This document shows, in pieces, positions 35,728-44,383 of a stretch of 64,000 bases of DNA. Within the stretch, counting starts at the first letter, position 1; every line of letters begins with the position of its first letter. The notes beneath the pieces are model-generated. The model ran no database searches and was not told the DNA's origin. It saw only the letters and a list, made by a program, of their open reading frames with translations. This stretch comes from DTU015 sp964406505 (GTDB lineage Bacteria > Bacillota > Sulfobacillia > Fermentithermobacillales > Fermentithermobacillaceae): contig CAYORX010000004.1 of NCBI GenBank assembly GCA_964406505.1, forward strand, positions 1 through 64,000, read 5' to 3'. The position numbers were made by a program, and so were the translations under genes.

Positions 35728-36360
35728 TTACAAATAAAAGCCTAATTCTTGAAGATCAGATGTCACATCGCTATTTTGAATTCTTACACCCGAAGGAGCC
35801 TTAATTCTTACGGGAGCAAAATTCAAAATTCCCTTAATACCGCTAGAAATCGCCTGGCCCACCACGCTTTGAGCTACAGACGCCGGAACTGCGATGACAC
35901 CAATTCGTATCTGCTTGCCAAATACCACTTGGTCTACATCATCAATATGGCTGACTAAAACTCCTCCAATTTTTTTACCCACTTTATCTTCGTTCACATC
36001 AAATAAAGCTTTCACGACAAATCTGTAATTGGGGGTAATTTCCTTGCGAGAACTCAAATACCTAGCAAGAGCTGTTCCAAGTTCACCAACACCGAAAACA
36101 GCAATATTCATTTGTCGATCCGCTCCGAGAATTTTGATGACTTCATCTCTCAGCCCTAAAACCGGGTAACCAACGCCTTGTTTGCCAAACTGCCCGAATA
36201 AAACTAAGTCTTTTCTTACCTGTGCACTATTTACAGCTGCAAGTTCTCCAATTTTTGCTGATGAAATATAGTCTTCTGGGCTCGCATCTATTTCGGTCAA
36301 AATTCTTAAATATGTAACAAGCCTTCGAATTACAACATCTGGTATCTTATTTCTCAGCAA
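35728..36360 (-). CDS. rex: redox-sensing repressor Rex
   Basis: Senses the NADH/NAD+ ratio and represses fermentation and reduction genes. The 210 residues include an N-terminal winged helix (IPDVVIRRLVTYLRIL, ISSAKIGELAAVNSAQVRKDL, FGQFGKQGVGY) and a Rossmann domain (NIAVFGVGELGTALARY, then VGKQIRIGVIAVPAS-like). AAGGAGGTG precedes the ATG. A weak candidate Rex box, TGTT-N9-AACA (about 36396-36412), lies upstream of the gene. Encoded just before the sodium-pump operon, which may be a target. Confidence 0.95.
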   Translation of the reverse strand: MLRNKIPDVVIRRLVTYLRILTEIDASPEDYISSAKIGELAAVNSAQVRKDLVLFGQFGKQGVGYPVLGLRDEVIKILGADRQMNIAVFGVGELGTALARYLSSRKEITPNYRFVVKALFDVNEDKVGKKIGGVLVSHIDDVDQVVFGKQIRIGVIAVPASVAQSVVGQAISSGIKGILNFAPVRIKAPSGVRIQNSDVTSDLQELGFYL

Positions 36361-36482
36361 ATTCGCACCTCCTTATGTTGTTAGTTCCAATTTGTCTGTT
36401 CAATATTTAAACACTTCGATCTTCGAAACTTTGACTGGAATCAAACATGAACCCACCTTTATATGATTTCACACTTCGGTTT

Positions 36483-37010
36483 TTAATGCCGGTTAAGAAT
36501 ATTTTCTGTATATGCAATAATTCTTCCTGCTGCAAGCCCCGTGAAAATTCCCGTCGGTATTGCAAATGCAAGTAAATATGGCAAATAAAACATAACGCCG
36601 ATTTGTCTTAAAATTAAAGAAGCAACCAGCAGCTGCCCAATATTATGGGTAACCGAACCGATTGTGCTTATTCCTACAGCAGATAATTTCTTATCAAATA
36701 TTGTTTTTATTACATACATTGCCCCAGTCGACAAAAGCGCTCCGGAAACGCTCAGATAATAAGCCACGTTCAAGAACGTACCGGAAAATAAACTTCCCAA
36801 AAGCGTTCTCAAAAAACTTATGGTAAGCGATTCGCCAGGTCCCATTGTCATTACAGCATACAATGCCACAATATTTGCAAGCCCGAGTTTTGCCCCAGGA
36901 ACAACATAGGGAACAGGGATCAATGCTTCGACGATATGCAAAACGGTAGCGAGCGCGACTAATATAGCGATCCGTGTAAGAGTTTTAACTTCGCTTGATT
37001 TCAATTCCAA
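36483..37010 (-). CDS. Gx transporter / HepT component-I-like membrane protein
   Basis: The 175-residue integral membrane protein has five or so helices and the pattern TRIAILVALATVLHIVEALIP, PGAKLGLANIVALYA and GSVTHNIGQLLVA. This is the family often labelled heptaprenyl diphosphate synthase component I, but the members look like S-components of ECF-type transporters, so a transport role is at least as likely. The neighbouring RnfG-like or NusG-II proteins often seen with it are absent. It lies 12 bases after lgt on the same strand. Confidence 0.85.
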   Translation of the reverse strand: MELKSSEVKTLTRIAILVALATVLHIVEALIPVPYVVPGAKLGLANIVALYAVMTMGPGESLTISFLRTLLGSLFSGTFLNVAYYLSVSGALLSTGAMYVIKTIFDKKLSAVGISTIGSVTHNIGQLLVASLILRQIGVMFYLPYLLAFAIPTGIFTGLAAGRIIAYTENILNRH

Positions 37011-37022
37011 TTATTCCACCGT

Positions 37023-37778
37023 TCAATCAAAATTTTCAACAGTGCGTTTTCTCCTTTTCCGATTGCCATAAACATAAATGACCAAACTGGTTCCGAGCAG
37101 TGCGATAGACACCCATTGGGCTTGACTTAATCCAAACATAAAAGCCCCGCTTTCCCTGAAAAACTCAAGAAAAAACCTTATGACCGCGTAACCCGAAATA
37201 TAAATAAGGAAAAGGCCTCCTTCAAAAGCGATACTATCGAACAGTTTCAACAATATCGCAAATAAAATGAAGTTTGCTATGCTTTCGTATATCGGATACG
37301 GATGTCTTAAACCCGGGGCGAACCTTGTAAGTACTCCCCATTGCCCATTAGTTAATATCCCATAGCAGCAACCGCTTAACAAACATCCTATTCTACCAAT
37401 TGATTGCCCCAATGCAACCCCAGGTGCCATTATGTCAAACAACAATCCAAATCGCAGTTTTTTAAACCGACAATAAGATCCTAAAGCGATCATTCCGCTG
37501 ATTAAAACGCCGTGAATAGAAAAACCACCATCTCTTACATCAAAAACTGACTGCCAGGTATGATAATCTCGTGTATTCAATGCAACATAGAGTAACCTGC
37601 CACCAGCAACTCCTGCTAAAAGCAACATGATAAAAAGTTCGAACAGCGAATCTGGATCGACTCCCTTTTTTCGAGCCATGTTGCTAGCTACTGTCACACC
37701 CAAAACATATCCAATGCCCACCATAAGCCCATAAGAATAAAATTCTATTCCGCCAATGGTGAAAAGAACTGGCTTCAT
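37023..37778 (-). CDS. lgt: prolipoprotein diacylglyceryl transferase
   Basis: Transfers diacylglycerol from phosphatidylglycerol to the lipobox cysteine of prolipoproteins. It has 251 residues, seven membrane segments and the signature GQSIGRIGCLLSGCCYG. Other conserved parts are GGFSIHGVLISGM, near the catalytic His/Arg region, and RHPYPIYES. An upstream ATG at 37799 is in frame, but the ATG at 37778 follows AGAGAGGTG and starts the family-like MKPVLFTIGGIEFYSYG. Confidence 0.94.
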   Translation of the reverse strand: MKPVLFTIGGIEFYSYGLMVGIGYVLGVTVASNMARKKGVDPDSLFELFIMLLLAGVAGGRLLYVALNTRDYHTWQSVFDVRDGGFSIHGVLISGMIALGSYCRFKKLRFGLLFDIMAPGVALGQSIGRIGCLLSGCCYGILTNGQWGVLTRFAPGLRHPYPIYESIANFILFAILLKLFDSIAFEGGLFLIYISGYAVIRFFLEFFRESGAFMFGLSQAQWVSIALLGTSLVIYVYGNRKRRKRTVENFD

Positions 37779-37872
37779 ACGATCACCTCTCTCAATCATA
37801 CCATTTCAGAATAAATACATACCATTAAATACATGCTATCAGCATAGAACACGAAACACCGGGAGGGCAACT

Positions 37873-38292
37873 ATGACATCGCAAGGACAACGATTCGGAT
37901 ATGTTTTTATCGGGTTTTTGATAGGTATGTGTCTGTCAGTAGGTGCATGGCTAGGTTTAGCTAATTATGCGCCTAGCTACCTGCTTGGTTGGCAGAAGAC
38001 ACTAACAAAAACCGAATTAGAGCAACAACATGGATTAAATGCACAAATTGTTCCGGAATCAAATATGATTAAATCAATAATTCAAGATATTCTTACTTCT
38101 GAACAAGGTAAGGCCATAGTCAACGAACTTATACAAACTCAAGGACCTGAAATATTGAAGCAAATGCTCGAAGAGTCGATAAACTCGCCAGAGTTTCGAG
38201 CGACTCTTGGAAAAGCGATAAACACTTTTTTAAAAACGCCTGAAGGAAAACAACTAATAAAACAAATAGCAAATGAAATTCTTACGCCGTAA
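37873..38292 (+). CDS. small membrane-anchored protein with helical repeats
   Basis: Not recognised with confidence. The 139-residue protein starts at the ATG at 37873 after CGGGAGGG. It has one membrane helix (about residues 9-33) and a C-terminal helical region in which a short unit recurs three times: TSEQGKAIVNEL, SPEFRATLGKAI and TPEGKQLIKQI. The unit resembles repeats in the spore germination lipoprotein GerD, but there is no lipobox and the similarity is weak. It is convergent with the ABC ATPase gene, 13 bases away, and divergent from lgt. Confidence 0.6.
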   Translation: MTSQGQRFGYVFIGFLIGMCLSVGAWLGLANYAPSYLLGWQKTLTKTELEQQHGLNAQIVPESNMIKSIIQDILTSEQGKAIVNELIQTQGPEILKQMLEESINSPEFRATLGKAINTFLKTPEGKQLIKQIANEILTP

Positions 38293-38305
38293 GACGTTTG
38301 GACCT

Positions 38306-39040
38306 TTAGGCTGAAACATCGGGCTTAGGCATGCTCGCCAAAATTTGCTTGGCATCTAGCCTTTCTTCAACCATATCATCAGATAAAATTTTGCCGTCAC
38401 GCAGCGTAACCACTCTTTCGGAATGCCTAGCAATATCGGGATCATGGGTCACTAATACAATGGTTATTCCTTGTTCATGAAGTTTTTGAAAAATCAACAT
38501 GATTTCTTCGCCTGAACGAGAATCAAGGTTACCGGTAGGTTCATCAGCTAAAATTAGTTTTGGGCCTCCTACTATAGCCCTCGCTACAGCTACCCTTTGC
38601 TGTTCACCACCTGATAATTCATTAGGCCTATGTCGAGTCCTTTTGGATAAACCCACCATTTCTAACGCTTTTATTGATTTCTCCCGTCGCTTGGCTGCGT
38701 TCATCCCTCTGTATATCAAAGGTAGTTCTACATTCGATGTTGCATCGATCCGTGATAACAGATTATAAGACTGAAAAATAAATCCTAGACTTCTATTTCG
38801 GATATCAGCCAATTGATTATCAGATTTTTTGCTGATATCGTCACCGTCAAAATAATAATCGCCGGAAGTTGGACGATCAAGACATCCTAAAATATTCATT
38901 AAAGTCGACTTACCTGAACCGGATGGTCCCATTATCGCGACAAATTGTCCTTTGGGAATTTCAAGATCAATTTCTCTCAGTGCAGGAACTTTTACCTTAC
39001 CCATCTTATATTGCTTAATTATTTTATTGATCTTTATCAT
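38306..39040 (-). CDS. MacB/LolD-type ABC transporter ATPase
   Basis: The 244 residues include Walker A GPSGSGKST (residues 38-46), the Q-loop FIFQSYNLLSRI, the signature LSGGEQQR, Walker B LILADEPTGNLD and the H-loop VTHD. The DEPTGNLD and NLL..I patterns are those of the MacB/LolD/FtsE export group. The start at 39040 follows GGAGTG; the frame runs upstream to 39121 but with no family similarity. No permease gene is adjacent, while a MacB-like permease and its adaptor at 11511-14293 lack an ATPase, so the three may form one transporter. Confidence 0.92.
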   Translation of the reverse strand: MIKINKIIKQYKMGKVKVPALREIDLEIPKGQFVAIMGPSGSGKSTLMNILGCLDRPTSGDYYFDGDDISKKSDNQLADIRNRSLGFIFQSYNLLSRIDATSNVELPLIYRGMNAAKRREKSIKALEMVGLSKRTRHRPNELSGGEQQRVAVARAIVGGPKLILADEPTGNLDSRSGEEIMLIFQKLHEQGITIVLVTHDPDIARHSERVVTLRDGKILSDDMVEERLDAKQILASMPKPDVSA

Positions 39041-39238
39041 ATTACACACTCCACATTCAAATTCGCTATAAATAAAACTGCACGACTTTTTATCACCCGA
39101 CCTAACCGGAAAAGGATACATGATAGTTCACATTAAACTTTCAACTTACCTCACCGGAGGCCGGGCGTCTCATTTACGATCACTTCATTCATTGACGTAG
39201 CATATACCAAAGAGTTCCATCTTGTTTTGTTCTAGCAT

Positions 39239-41908
39239 CTATTGAACAATTCCCGAAGCTAACACGTCGACATTCTGTGATGTAATGTATGTATTTGTAA
39301 TTCTAACCACTTTATTCTCCAACTCATAGGCAATAGTCAATCTAACCGCCCAAAACACTGTAAATTCGCCTGAACGCTCCCAAATCACATAAAATTTGTC
39401 GCCTGGATCGCATTCAATATTCGTAACTTGCGCATCGTCAGGTAGATTCCAGGTTACTTTACCCGAAAACAGCCCCTGTTTACCTACAACCCATTTCTTG
39501 GGGCCTGAAAGATCCAATTTCACTTCCGGAGGTATTACGCTTTTACACTCGAATTCATAAACCTCAGGTTCTTCACCATCTATTGTCACATCCCAATTCT
39601 TTTCAATCAACGGGTCACCGTGGTTATCTACTGATATTGCCCGAACAGAATACGTGCCTTTGGCTAAAAACTTGTGTGATACTTTCAAATGGGGCTGCCC
39701 TTGAATTATCAATGTCTCACCGTCTCCGAAATCAAGTTCCCAATATAAATGGTAGGTTTCATCGGGTTTCCACAAAGTTGTATGTTTTGATCTGTAAACC
39801 ACCCTTACTTGTGGTATGTCTTCATCATCTATTCCGCCAAACCCCGGGGCAAATTCTTCATCATCTCCAATTTCCAGATCAGGTCCAGGTTCCCAGGGAA
39901 TATCGCCCGTCCCTATACCGGGACCTTCATCTTGCCAACCTCCCGAGTTCCCGGAACCCGGCGCGAGCGCTTCTACTCCGGCCCAAGCATCGCAATGTAT
40001 CTCTTGTTCAAAAACAGATTCAACTTTGCCCCCCGGAGTATATGGATTTAAATTTCCCTGCCTGATTAACCGTAAACCGAGCCTGTAAGATTTAGTTTTT
40101 AACATGATATCTGTTTTAGAGCCACCTCGAATCACTTCGCTCATGCCCTGAATGGGGGTCCATCGAGTACCATCATACCCTTCAACCCAGATTGCACATC
40201 TCCAGCCTTCCGGTAGCGACGAAGTTCGAATAGAAATGTCAAAAACCTGATCAGGCGACACATCCCAAGGAACTGCAACATAAAGTGGATGCCAACTGGA
40301 AACTTGTAATTGTTCTGTTTGACGGTCTTTAATCAAAATCTCCTGATCTTTCATAGAATCTGATAAGAAGGATAATATGCTGTTGTAGACGCGTTCATCT
40401 TTTAAGATATTTAAATGTGAAGGCGATAAAAACCCCGAAAACACTCGAATTATATCTCTGGGTCCCTGGGGTGAAATAGATGAATCAACTTCGCAAAAAA
40501 AGTTGTTAGGACCCACTTGTGGCCATACTACACTCAGCAAATTGGTTACCCGACCTGTAATATTTATGAAACGGGTTTTCCGGCAAGCAGCGGCTGAGTA
40601 GGAGTGGTCATTCATAGATTGAAGATAACAGTTAGCAGGTACCCTTTGGAATCGTTGACCAACAGATGTCCCCAGGTTGATCAGCACATCTTCTTTGGAA
40701 AGCCTCCTTAAGATAACATTTTCTACATTATCCAAATACCCGATCGAACCGATAATGCTATCTGTAATGATTTTCTGCAATTCAGCTTTTACAGTCACCA
40801 GTGCTTTTTTAGTGAAATGAATAAGCGTTTTAAGACCATAATGAATGGCTGCATCTTTAATGTCTGTGGGTATATAATCAGATGCAAATAAACTTTGAGC
40901 TAGACTGCCCGCGGACGCTGTTCTGATCACGTATTGATTTTTGCCTACAGCCATGGCTAATATTTCGTAATACGCAGTTGAAAAATCTCGGCCTTTATCA
41001 GGTAAATTGTTAAAGTCAATCATAGGCACACAACCAAGGGGGGGATCCTTAGCATGTTCGATACAATTTCGCCATAGTAGCGGCCGGTTTTGCTGTATCC
41101 ATCCTGCAAAAGTTTGCTTAGGCGAATCTACCGGTACATAGGGTAACATCAAGAATCGTTCTTGTACGTATTGGCTATACAATGGTTCATAAATTTCCCT
41201 AGCTCTTTTAGATACCCACCAAGTTTCGCTTTCCCAATCAAACTTATCGGTGCCGATGAACAAAGGTAAATCGCCCGCACTATTTACAGATTGCACCTCT
41301 AAAACTCCACTTACTTCACCAAACGGAGAAAAACGCGCCGATCTCGTTTCTTTTTCAAACATATGTTCATGTTTTACAACGTTATATGCTTGAAACATGA
41401 AATCTGCCAGAAACGAACCTCTTTGAGGCGTACTGAGCATAATCGCATTGTCTATCAAACCATCTTGAATAATGCCAAGCTCAATGCCAAATCTCAATAC
41501 AAGCCCAGAAACTCCATATGTAATTACGTTTAGCAAAGTAGATTTTGTAGTAACAGCAACTTGCTGCAAATACTTATGTAATACATAGACTCCTGAATCA
41601 AGATCGTAATAGGGTTCATCGGGAGTGAACACAAACAAGTTCGTTTCAAGTTCATACCCTGAATTTTGAAGTCGAGAAATCAACCCGCTTTTACCCCACA
41701 AACTTAGTTTAACTTCATCAACGCCGCCTTTCACAGGTTCCGAAATTAACACCAAAGGGGCCCTAACCCCATGGCTTTGGGCAGTCTCCCCGAACGAAGG
41801 CACCCCAAAATTTAACAAAACACAAACACATACCACAATTCCGATGGTATCTTGCACGCGGTTCATAACCTTTTCTTTAGGCAATACATGCCCAGGGCTC
41901 TTTGTCAT
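39239..41908 (-). CDS. secreted lipase-fold protein with PKD-like domain
   Basis: The 889-residue protein has a signal peptide or anchor (about residues 15-40). Residues 50-170 and 440-515 follow the outline of lipase-like alpha/beta hydrolases: PLVLISEPVKGG, the elbow region NVITYGVSGLVLRF, LSTPQRGSFLADF, FINITGRVTNLLSVVWPQVG and SPSHLNIL. However, the G-x-S-x-G elbow reads Y-G-V-S-G, with Gly132 where the nucleophile Ser is expected. The usual NDG acid loop is NNFF; His496 is kept. A Gly/Pro/Asp-rich linker (650-695) leads to a PKD-like domain (about 698-775, YWELDFGDGETL). Its ATG overlaps the stop of the upstream gene. No enzymatic activity can be assumed. Confidence 0.6.
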   Translation of the reverse strand: MTKSPGHVLPKEKVMNRVQDTIGIVVCVCVLLNFGVPSFGETAQSHGVRAPLVLISEPVKGGVDEVKLSLWGKSGLISRLQNSGYELETNLFVFTPDEPYYDLDSGVYVLHKYLQQVAVTTKSTLLNVITYGVSGLVLRFGIELGIIQDGLIDNAIMLSTPQRGSFLADFMFQAYNVVKHEHMFEKETRSARFSPFGEVSGVLEVQSVNSAGDLPLFIGTDKFDWESETWWVSKRAREIYEPLYSQYVQERFLMLPYVPVDSPKQTFAGWIQQNRPLLWRNCIEHAKDPPLGCVPMIDFNNLPDKGRDFSTAYYEILAMAVGKNQYVIRTASAGSLAQSLFASDYIPTDIKDAAIHYGLKTLIHFTKKALVTVKAELQKIITDSIIGSIGYLDNVENVILRRLSKEDVLINLGTSVGQRFQRVPANCYLQSMNDHSYSAAACRKTRFINITGRVTNLLSVVWPQVGPNNFFCEVDSSISPQGPRDIIRVFSGFLSPSHLNILKDERVYNSILSFLSDSMKDQEILIKDRQTEQLQVSSWHPLYVAVPWDVSPDQVFDISIRTSSLPEGWRCAIWVEGYDGTRWTPIQGMSEVIRGGSKTDIMLKTKSYRLGLRLIRQGNLNPYTPGGKVESVFEQEIHCDAWAGVEALAPGSGNSGGWQDEGPGIGTGDIPWEPGPDLEIGDDEEFAPGFGGIDDEDIPQVRVVYRSKHTTLWKPDETYHLYWELDFGDGETLIIQGQPHLKVSHKFLAKGTYSVRAISVDNHGDPLIEKNWDVTIDGEEPEVYEFECKSVIPPEVKLDLSGPKKWVVGKQGLFSGKVTWNLPDDAQVTNIECDPGDKFYVIWERSGEFTVFWAVRLTIAYELENKVVRITNTYITSQNVDVLASGIVQ

Positions 41909-42582
41909 TGATAAATCTCCGCCTTTACCCCCGATTTAGGCCACAACCCTCTATTTGCGATAGCTAAACGAGTTGCCGGATAATTTAAATCAAAACATCT
42001 TTGCAATTCTTCTTGCCATTTCTCAGCCGTAATTCGTCTCGGTCCGGTTGGTTCAAGCACCAACAGTTCTGCCCAAGATTCGCCTGGCGCAAGCTTAATC
42101 TTTTCAGAACCGTAGTTTATATGTACCGTTCCATCTCGCCTAGCTCTTTGGACGGTTAATTTTCCCCGAACAACCCTCGCCTGGTTGTTCACAAGTTCTA
42201 TTATATTTCCATCAATATCAGGTGCGGTTGAAGACACCGGCGCAGGGAGATTTAACGTTGTTCTGCCCATCCGCGAAAAGGTTAAAGATTCGTCAAACTC
42301 CACACCTTGGGACAAGGCGCTGTAATGAATCCCCAAACATACACCAAACAGGTTGACCTTTTTAGGTACGAAAAGCATTTTTTCGTCAGCGTCGATGAAA
42401 ATTTGCGAATTCTCAGGTGTGATAAGAGGCCAACCGGTAAGCGCGTTTAATGAAGATTCTTGAATAGTTAAAAAAACGAACTGGTCAGATGACCAATTCA
42501 ACCTTGACAACACGAAAACTAACATTATACATACGACAACAGATAAAACTACTTTAAGGATAAGGTTAATACGGTTTTTCAC
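41905..42582 (-). CDS. membrane-anchored protein of unknown function
   Basis: Not recognised. The 225-residue protein has an N-terminal membrane helix (about residues 8-27) followed by a beta-rich extracytoplasmic part with no known catalytic motif. Segments such as DGNIIELVNNQARVVRGKL and YGSEKIKLAPGESWAELLVL look like small beta domains (FecR-like in flavour, not enough to assign). The stop codon overlaps the start of the lipase-fold gene (ATGA), so the two are translationally coupled and probably work together at the cell surface. Confidence 0.6.
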   Translation of the reverse strand: MKNRINLILKVVLSVVVCIMLVFVLSRLNWSSDQFVFLTIQESSLNALTGWPLITPENSQIFIDADEKMLFVPKKVNLFGVCLGIHYSALSQGVEFDESLTFSRMGRTTLNLPAPVSSTAPDIDGNIIELVNNQARVVRGKLTVQRARRDGTVHINYGSEKIKLAPGESWAELLVLEPTGPRRITAEKWQEELQRCFDLNYPATRLAIANRGLWPKSGVKAEIYQ

Positions 42583-42674
42583 TCAAACTCCCCCACTAAT
42601 ACGATTTATTTTAAGTGAGGGCCTGTATGTACAAATGATAAATGCAACAACAAAGTTACGACATACATACAAAC

Positions 42675-42725
42675 GGCCCGAGTCTAATAACACGCATTGC
42701 ATCGTGCTTTAATACCACCGGGCCC
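42675..42725 (-). terminator. hairpin after the glycerate kinase-NUDIX gene
   Basis: Minus strand GGCCCG (42719-42724) pairs with CGGGCC (42675-42680), enclosing a second hairpin (GCACG/CGTG). It lies 40 bases past the stop codon and before the next gene. Only a weak T-run (GTTTGT) follows. Confidence 0.45.
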
Positions 42726-42762
42726 TTCGCAATATACATTATATCACATTAAAACCGTTTAA

Positions 42763-44322
42763 TTACAAATTTTTGCGGTATAAATGGAAAGATTTTTTGA
42801 TAATCGGTTTAATATTTGCATACACTTTACCTTTTTCTGCATCTTGCTCGTCAACCCACATTACCTCGGTAGTTTCACCCGGTTGCAATTTGGTTTCGCC
42901 ATCGATTTGTTTCATAACATAATAATAGACGGTTTTTTCTACTGGAACATTGCGTTCATCAAGAAAATGATATACGGTTCGACCTGCTAAAGCGACTAAC
43001 CTACATATTATCCCAGTTTCTTCTTTAACTTCTCTGATAGCTGCTTGTTCAATATTTTCTCTTTGTTCTACATGCCCCTTTGGTAAAGTTATAAATCCGA
43101 ACCTATCTCTTATCATAAGTATCTGCAATTTACCGCCATGATCTCGAATCACAGCCCCGCCAGCACACATCTGATAGCTATCTGGCCGCTTAAGCAGCAT
43201 AACGCGCATCAAACCAGCAACTTGCCTAGCAGCAAACGGCAATGTAAATTGGGTGTTTTCAATGGTTTCTTCGACCGTACCTGGACCTAAAGTGCTGTCA
43301 AAAATAGAACAAAACTCTTCAGGGTGTTGGCCGACAACATCTTTTCCAACGCTACCACCTAACACTATGGTAGGTACCCCGTGAGCACGTCCCACTACAG
43401 CTACAGCATGGGGTACTTTTCCTTTTTGGGTTTGGGAATCAACTTTACCTTCTCCGGTTATGATGAAATCGGCTTTTGCGATCTGTTTTGCACAACCGGT
43501 TTCCTCGATAATAAATTCCGCTCCAGAAACCACCGCCGCATTAAAAAACGCCCAAAGTGACGCCGCTAAACCTCCACCGGCACCTGCACCAGGTAGCGAA
43601 CGCGGATCACGGCCTAGATTTTTCGATAATATAGCGCCGTATCGATCCATGTATTTATCAACTTGGGCGATTTTATCGGCAGGTATTCCTTTTTGAGGAC
43701 CATAAGTGCTGGTAGCTCCTTCTTCACCGATCAAAACATTTTTTACGTCACAAAGGGCTACCACTTCAACATCGCTAAATTTTTTGGGAATGTCGTGAGG
43801 CTCGACGCTAACGACATTTTTCAGTCCTAAAATACCGAATTCAACCTGATTCCCTTTATCGTCAAGTATTTTGCCACCTGCGGCTTGAGCCATTCCTATA
43901 CCACCATCATTTATTGCTGTACCGCCTACTCCGATAATTATACGTCGGGCACCTTGATTTACTGCCCAAACCATGAGTTCACCGACCCCGTAACTCGTGG
44001 CAGAAAACACATCGCGCTTGTGAGGCGATGTTAGCGCAAGTCCCGAACAATTCGCACTTTCTATCACCGCATCACCGTTGGAAAGTATCCCAACCTTTGC
44101 AGTTATCATCTCACCGTAAGGTCCTACCACTTCGATATTCTGAACTTTACCACCTTTGGCTGCTATCAAAACATCAATGGTACCATCGCCACCGTCAGCA
44201 AGAGGTGTTTTCACAAGGTTGGCTTCTGGGAACCCTAGCTCAAATCCTTGTTTAACCAATGAGCATGCTTCAGATGCAGTCAGGCAGCCTTTAAATGCGT
44301 TCATTGCAATTACCGCATCCAT
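42763..44322 (-). CDS. glycerate kinase fused to a NUDIX hydrolase
   Basis: Residues 1 to about 380 form a GlxK/GarK-type glycerate kinase (LADGGDGTIDVL, GVGGTAINDGGIGMAQA, LPGAGAGGGLAASLW, DFIITGEGKVDSQT), which phosphorylates glycerate. Residues 385-519 form a NUDIX domain with a complete box starting at G416 (GHVEQRENIEQAAIREVKEE, then TGI), the type that hydrolyses nucleoside diphosphates linked to another moiety. Both halves look intact, although the usual DSFKG near the kinase N-terminus is NAFKG (residues 8-12). AAGGAGA precedes the ATG. I know of no standard fusion of these two enzymes; the NUDIX substrate is unknown. Confidence 0.88.
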   Translation of the reverse strand: MDAVIAMNAFKGCLTASEACSLVKQGFELGFPEANLVKTPLADGGDGTIDVLIAAKGGKVQNIEVVGPYGEMITAKVGILSNGDAVIESANCSGLALTSPHKRDVFSATSYGVGELMVWAVNQGARRIIIGVGGTAINDGGIGMAQAAGGKILDDKGNQVEFGILGLKNVVSVEPHDIPKKFSDVEVVALCDVKNVLIGEEGATSTYGPQKGIPADKIAQVDKYMDRYGAILSKNLGRDPRSLPGAGAGGGLAASLWAFFNAAVVSGAEFIIEETGCAKQIAKADFIITGEGKVDSQTQKGKVPHAVAVVGRAHGVPTIVLGGSVGKDVVGQHPEEFCSIFDSTLGPGTVEETIENTQFTLPFAARQVAGLMRVMLLKRPDSYQMCAGGAVIRDHGGKLQILMIRDRFGFITLPKGHVEQRENIEQAAIREVKEETGIICRLVALAGRTVYHFLDERNVPVEKTVYYYVMKQIDGETKLQPGETTEVMWVDEQDAEKGKVYANIKPIIKKSFHLYRKNL

Positions 44323-44383
44323 TACTGCTGATCTCCTTTCGTAGTTTCACAAGCATTAAATGTATCGATATCACGCTTAACAC

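Noticed and set aside
39583..40088. Three overlapping plus-strand frames (up to 160 codons) opposite the lipase-fold gene
   Set aside because: Low-complexity Pro/Ser/Arg translations that arise from the Gly/Pro/Asp linker of the gene on the other strand.
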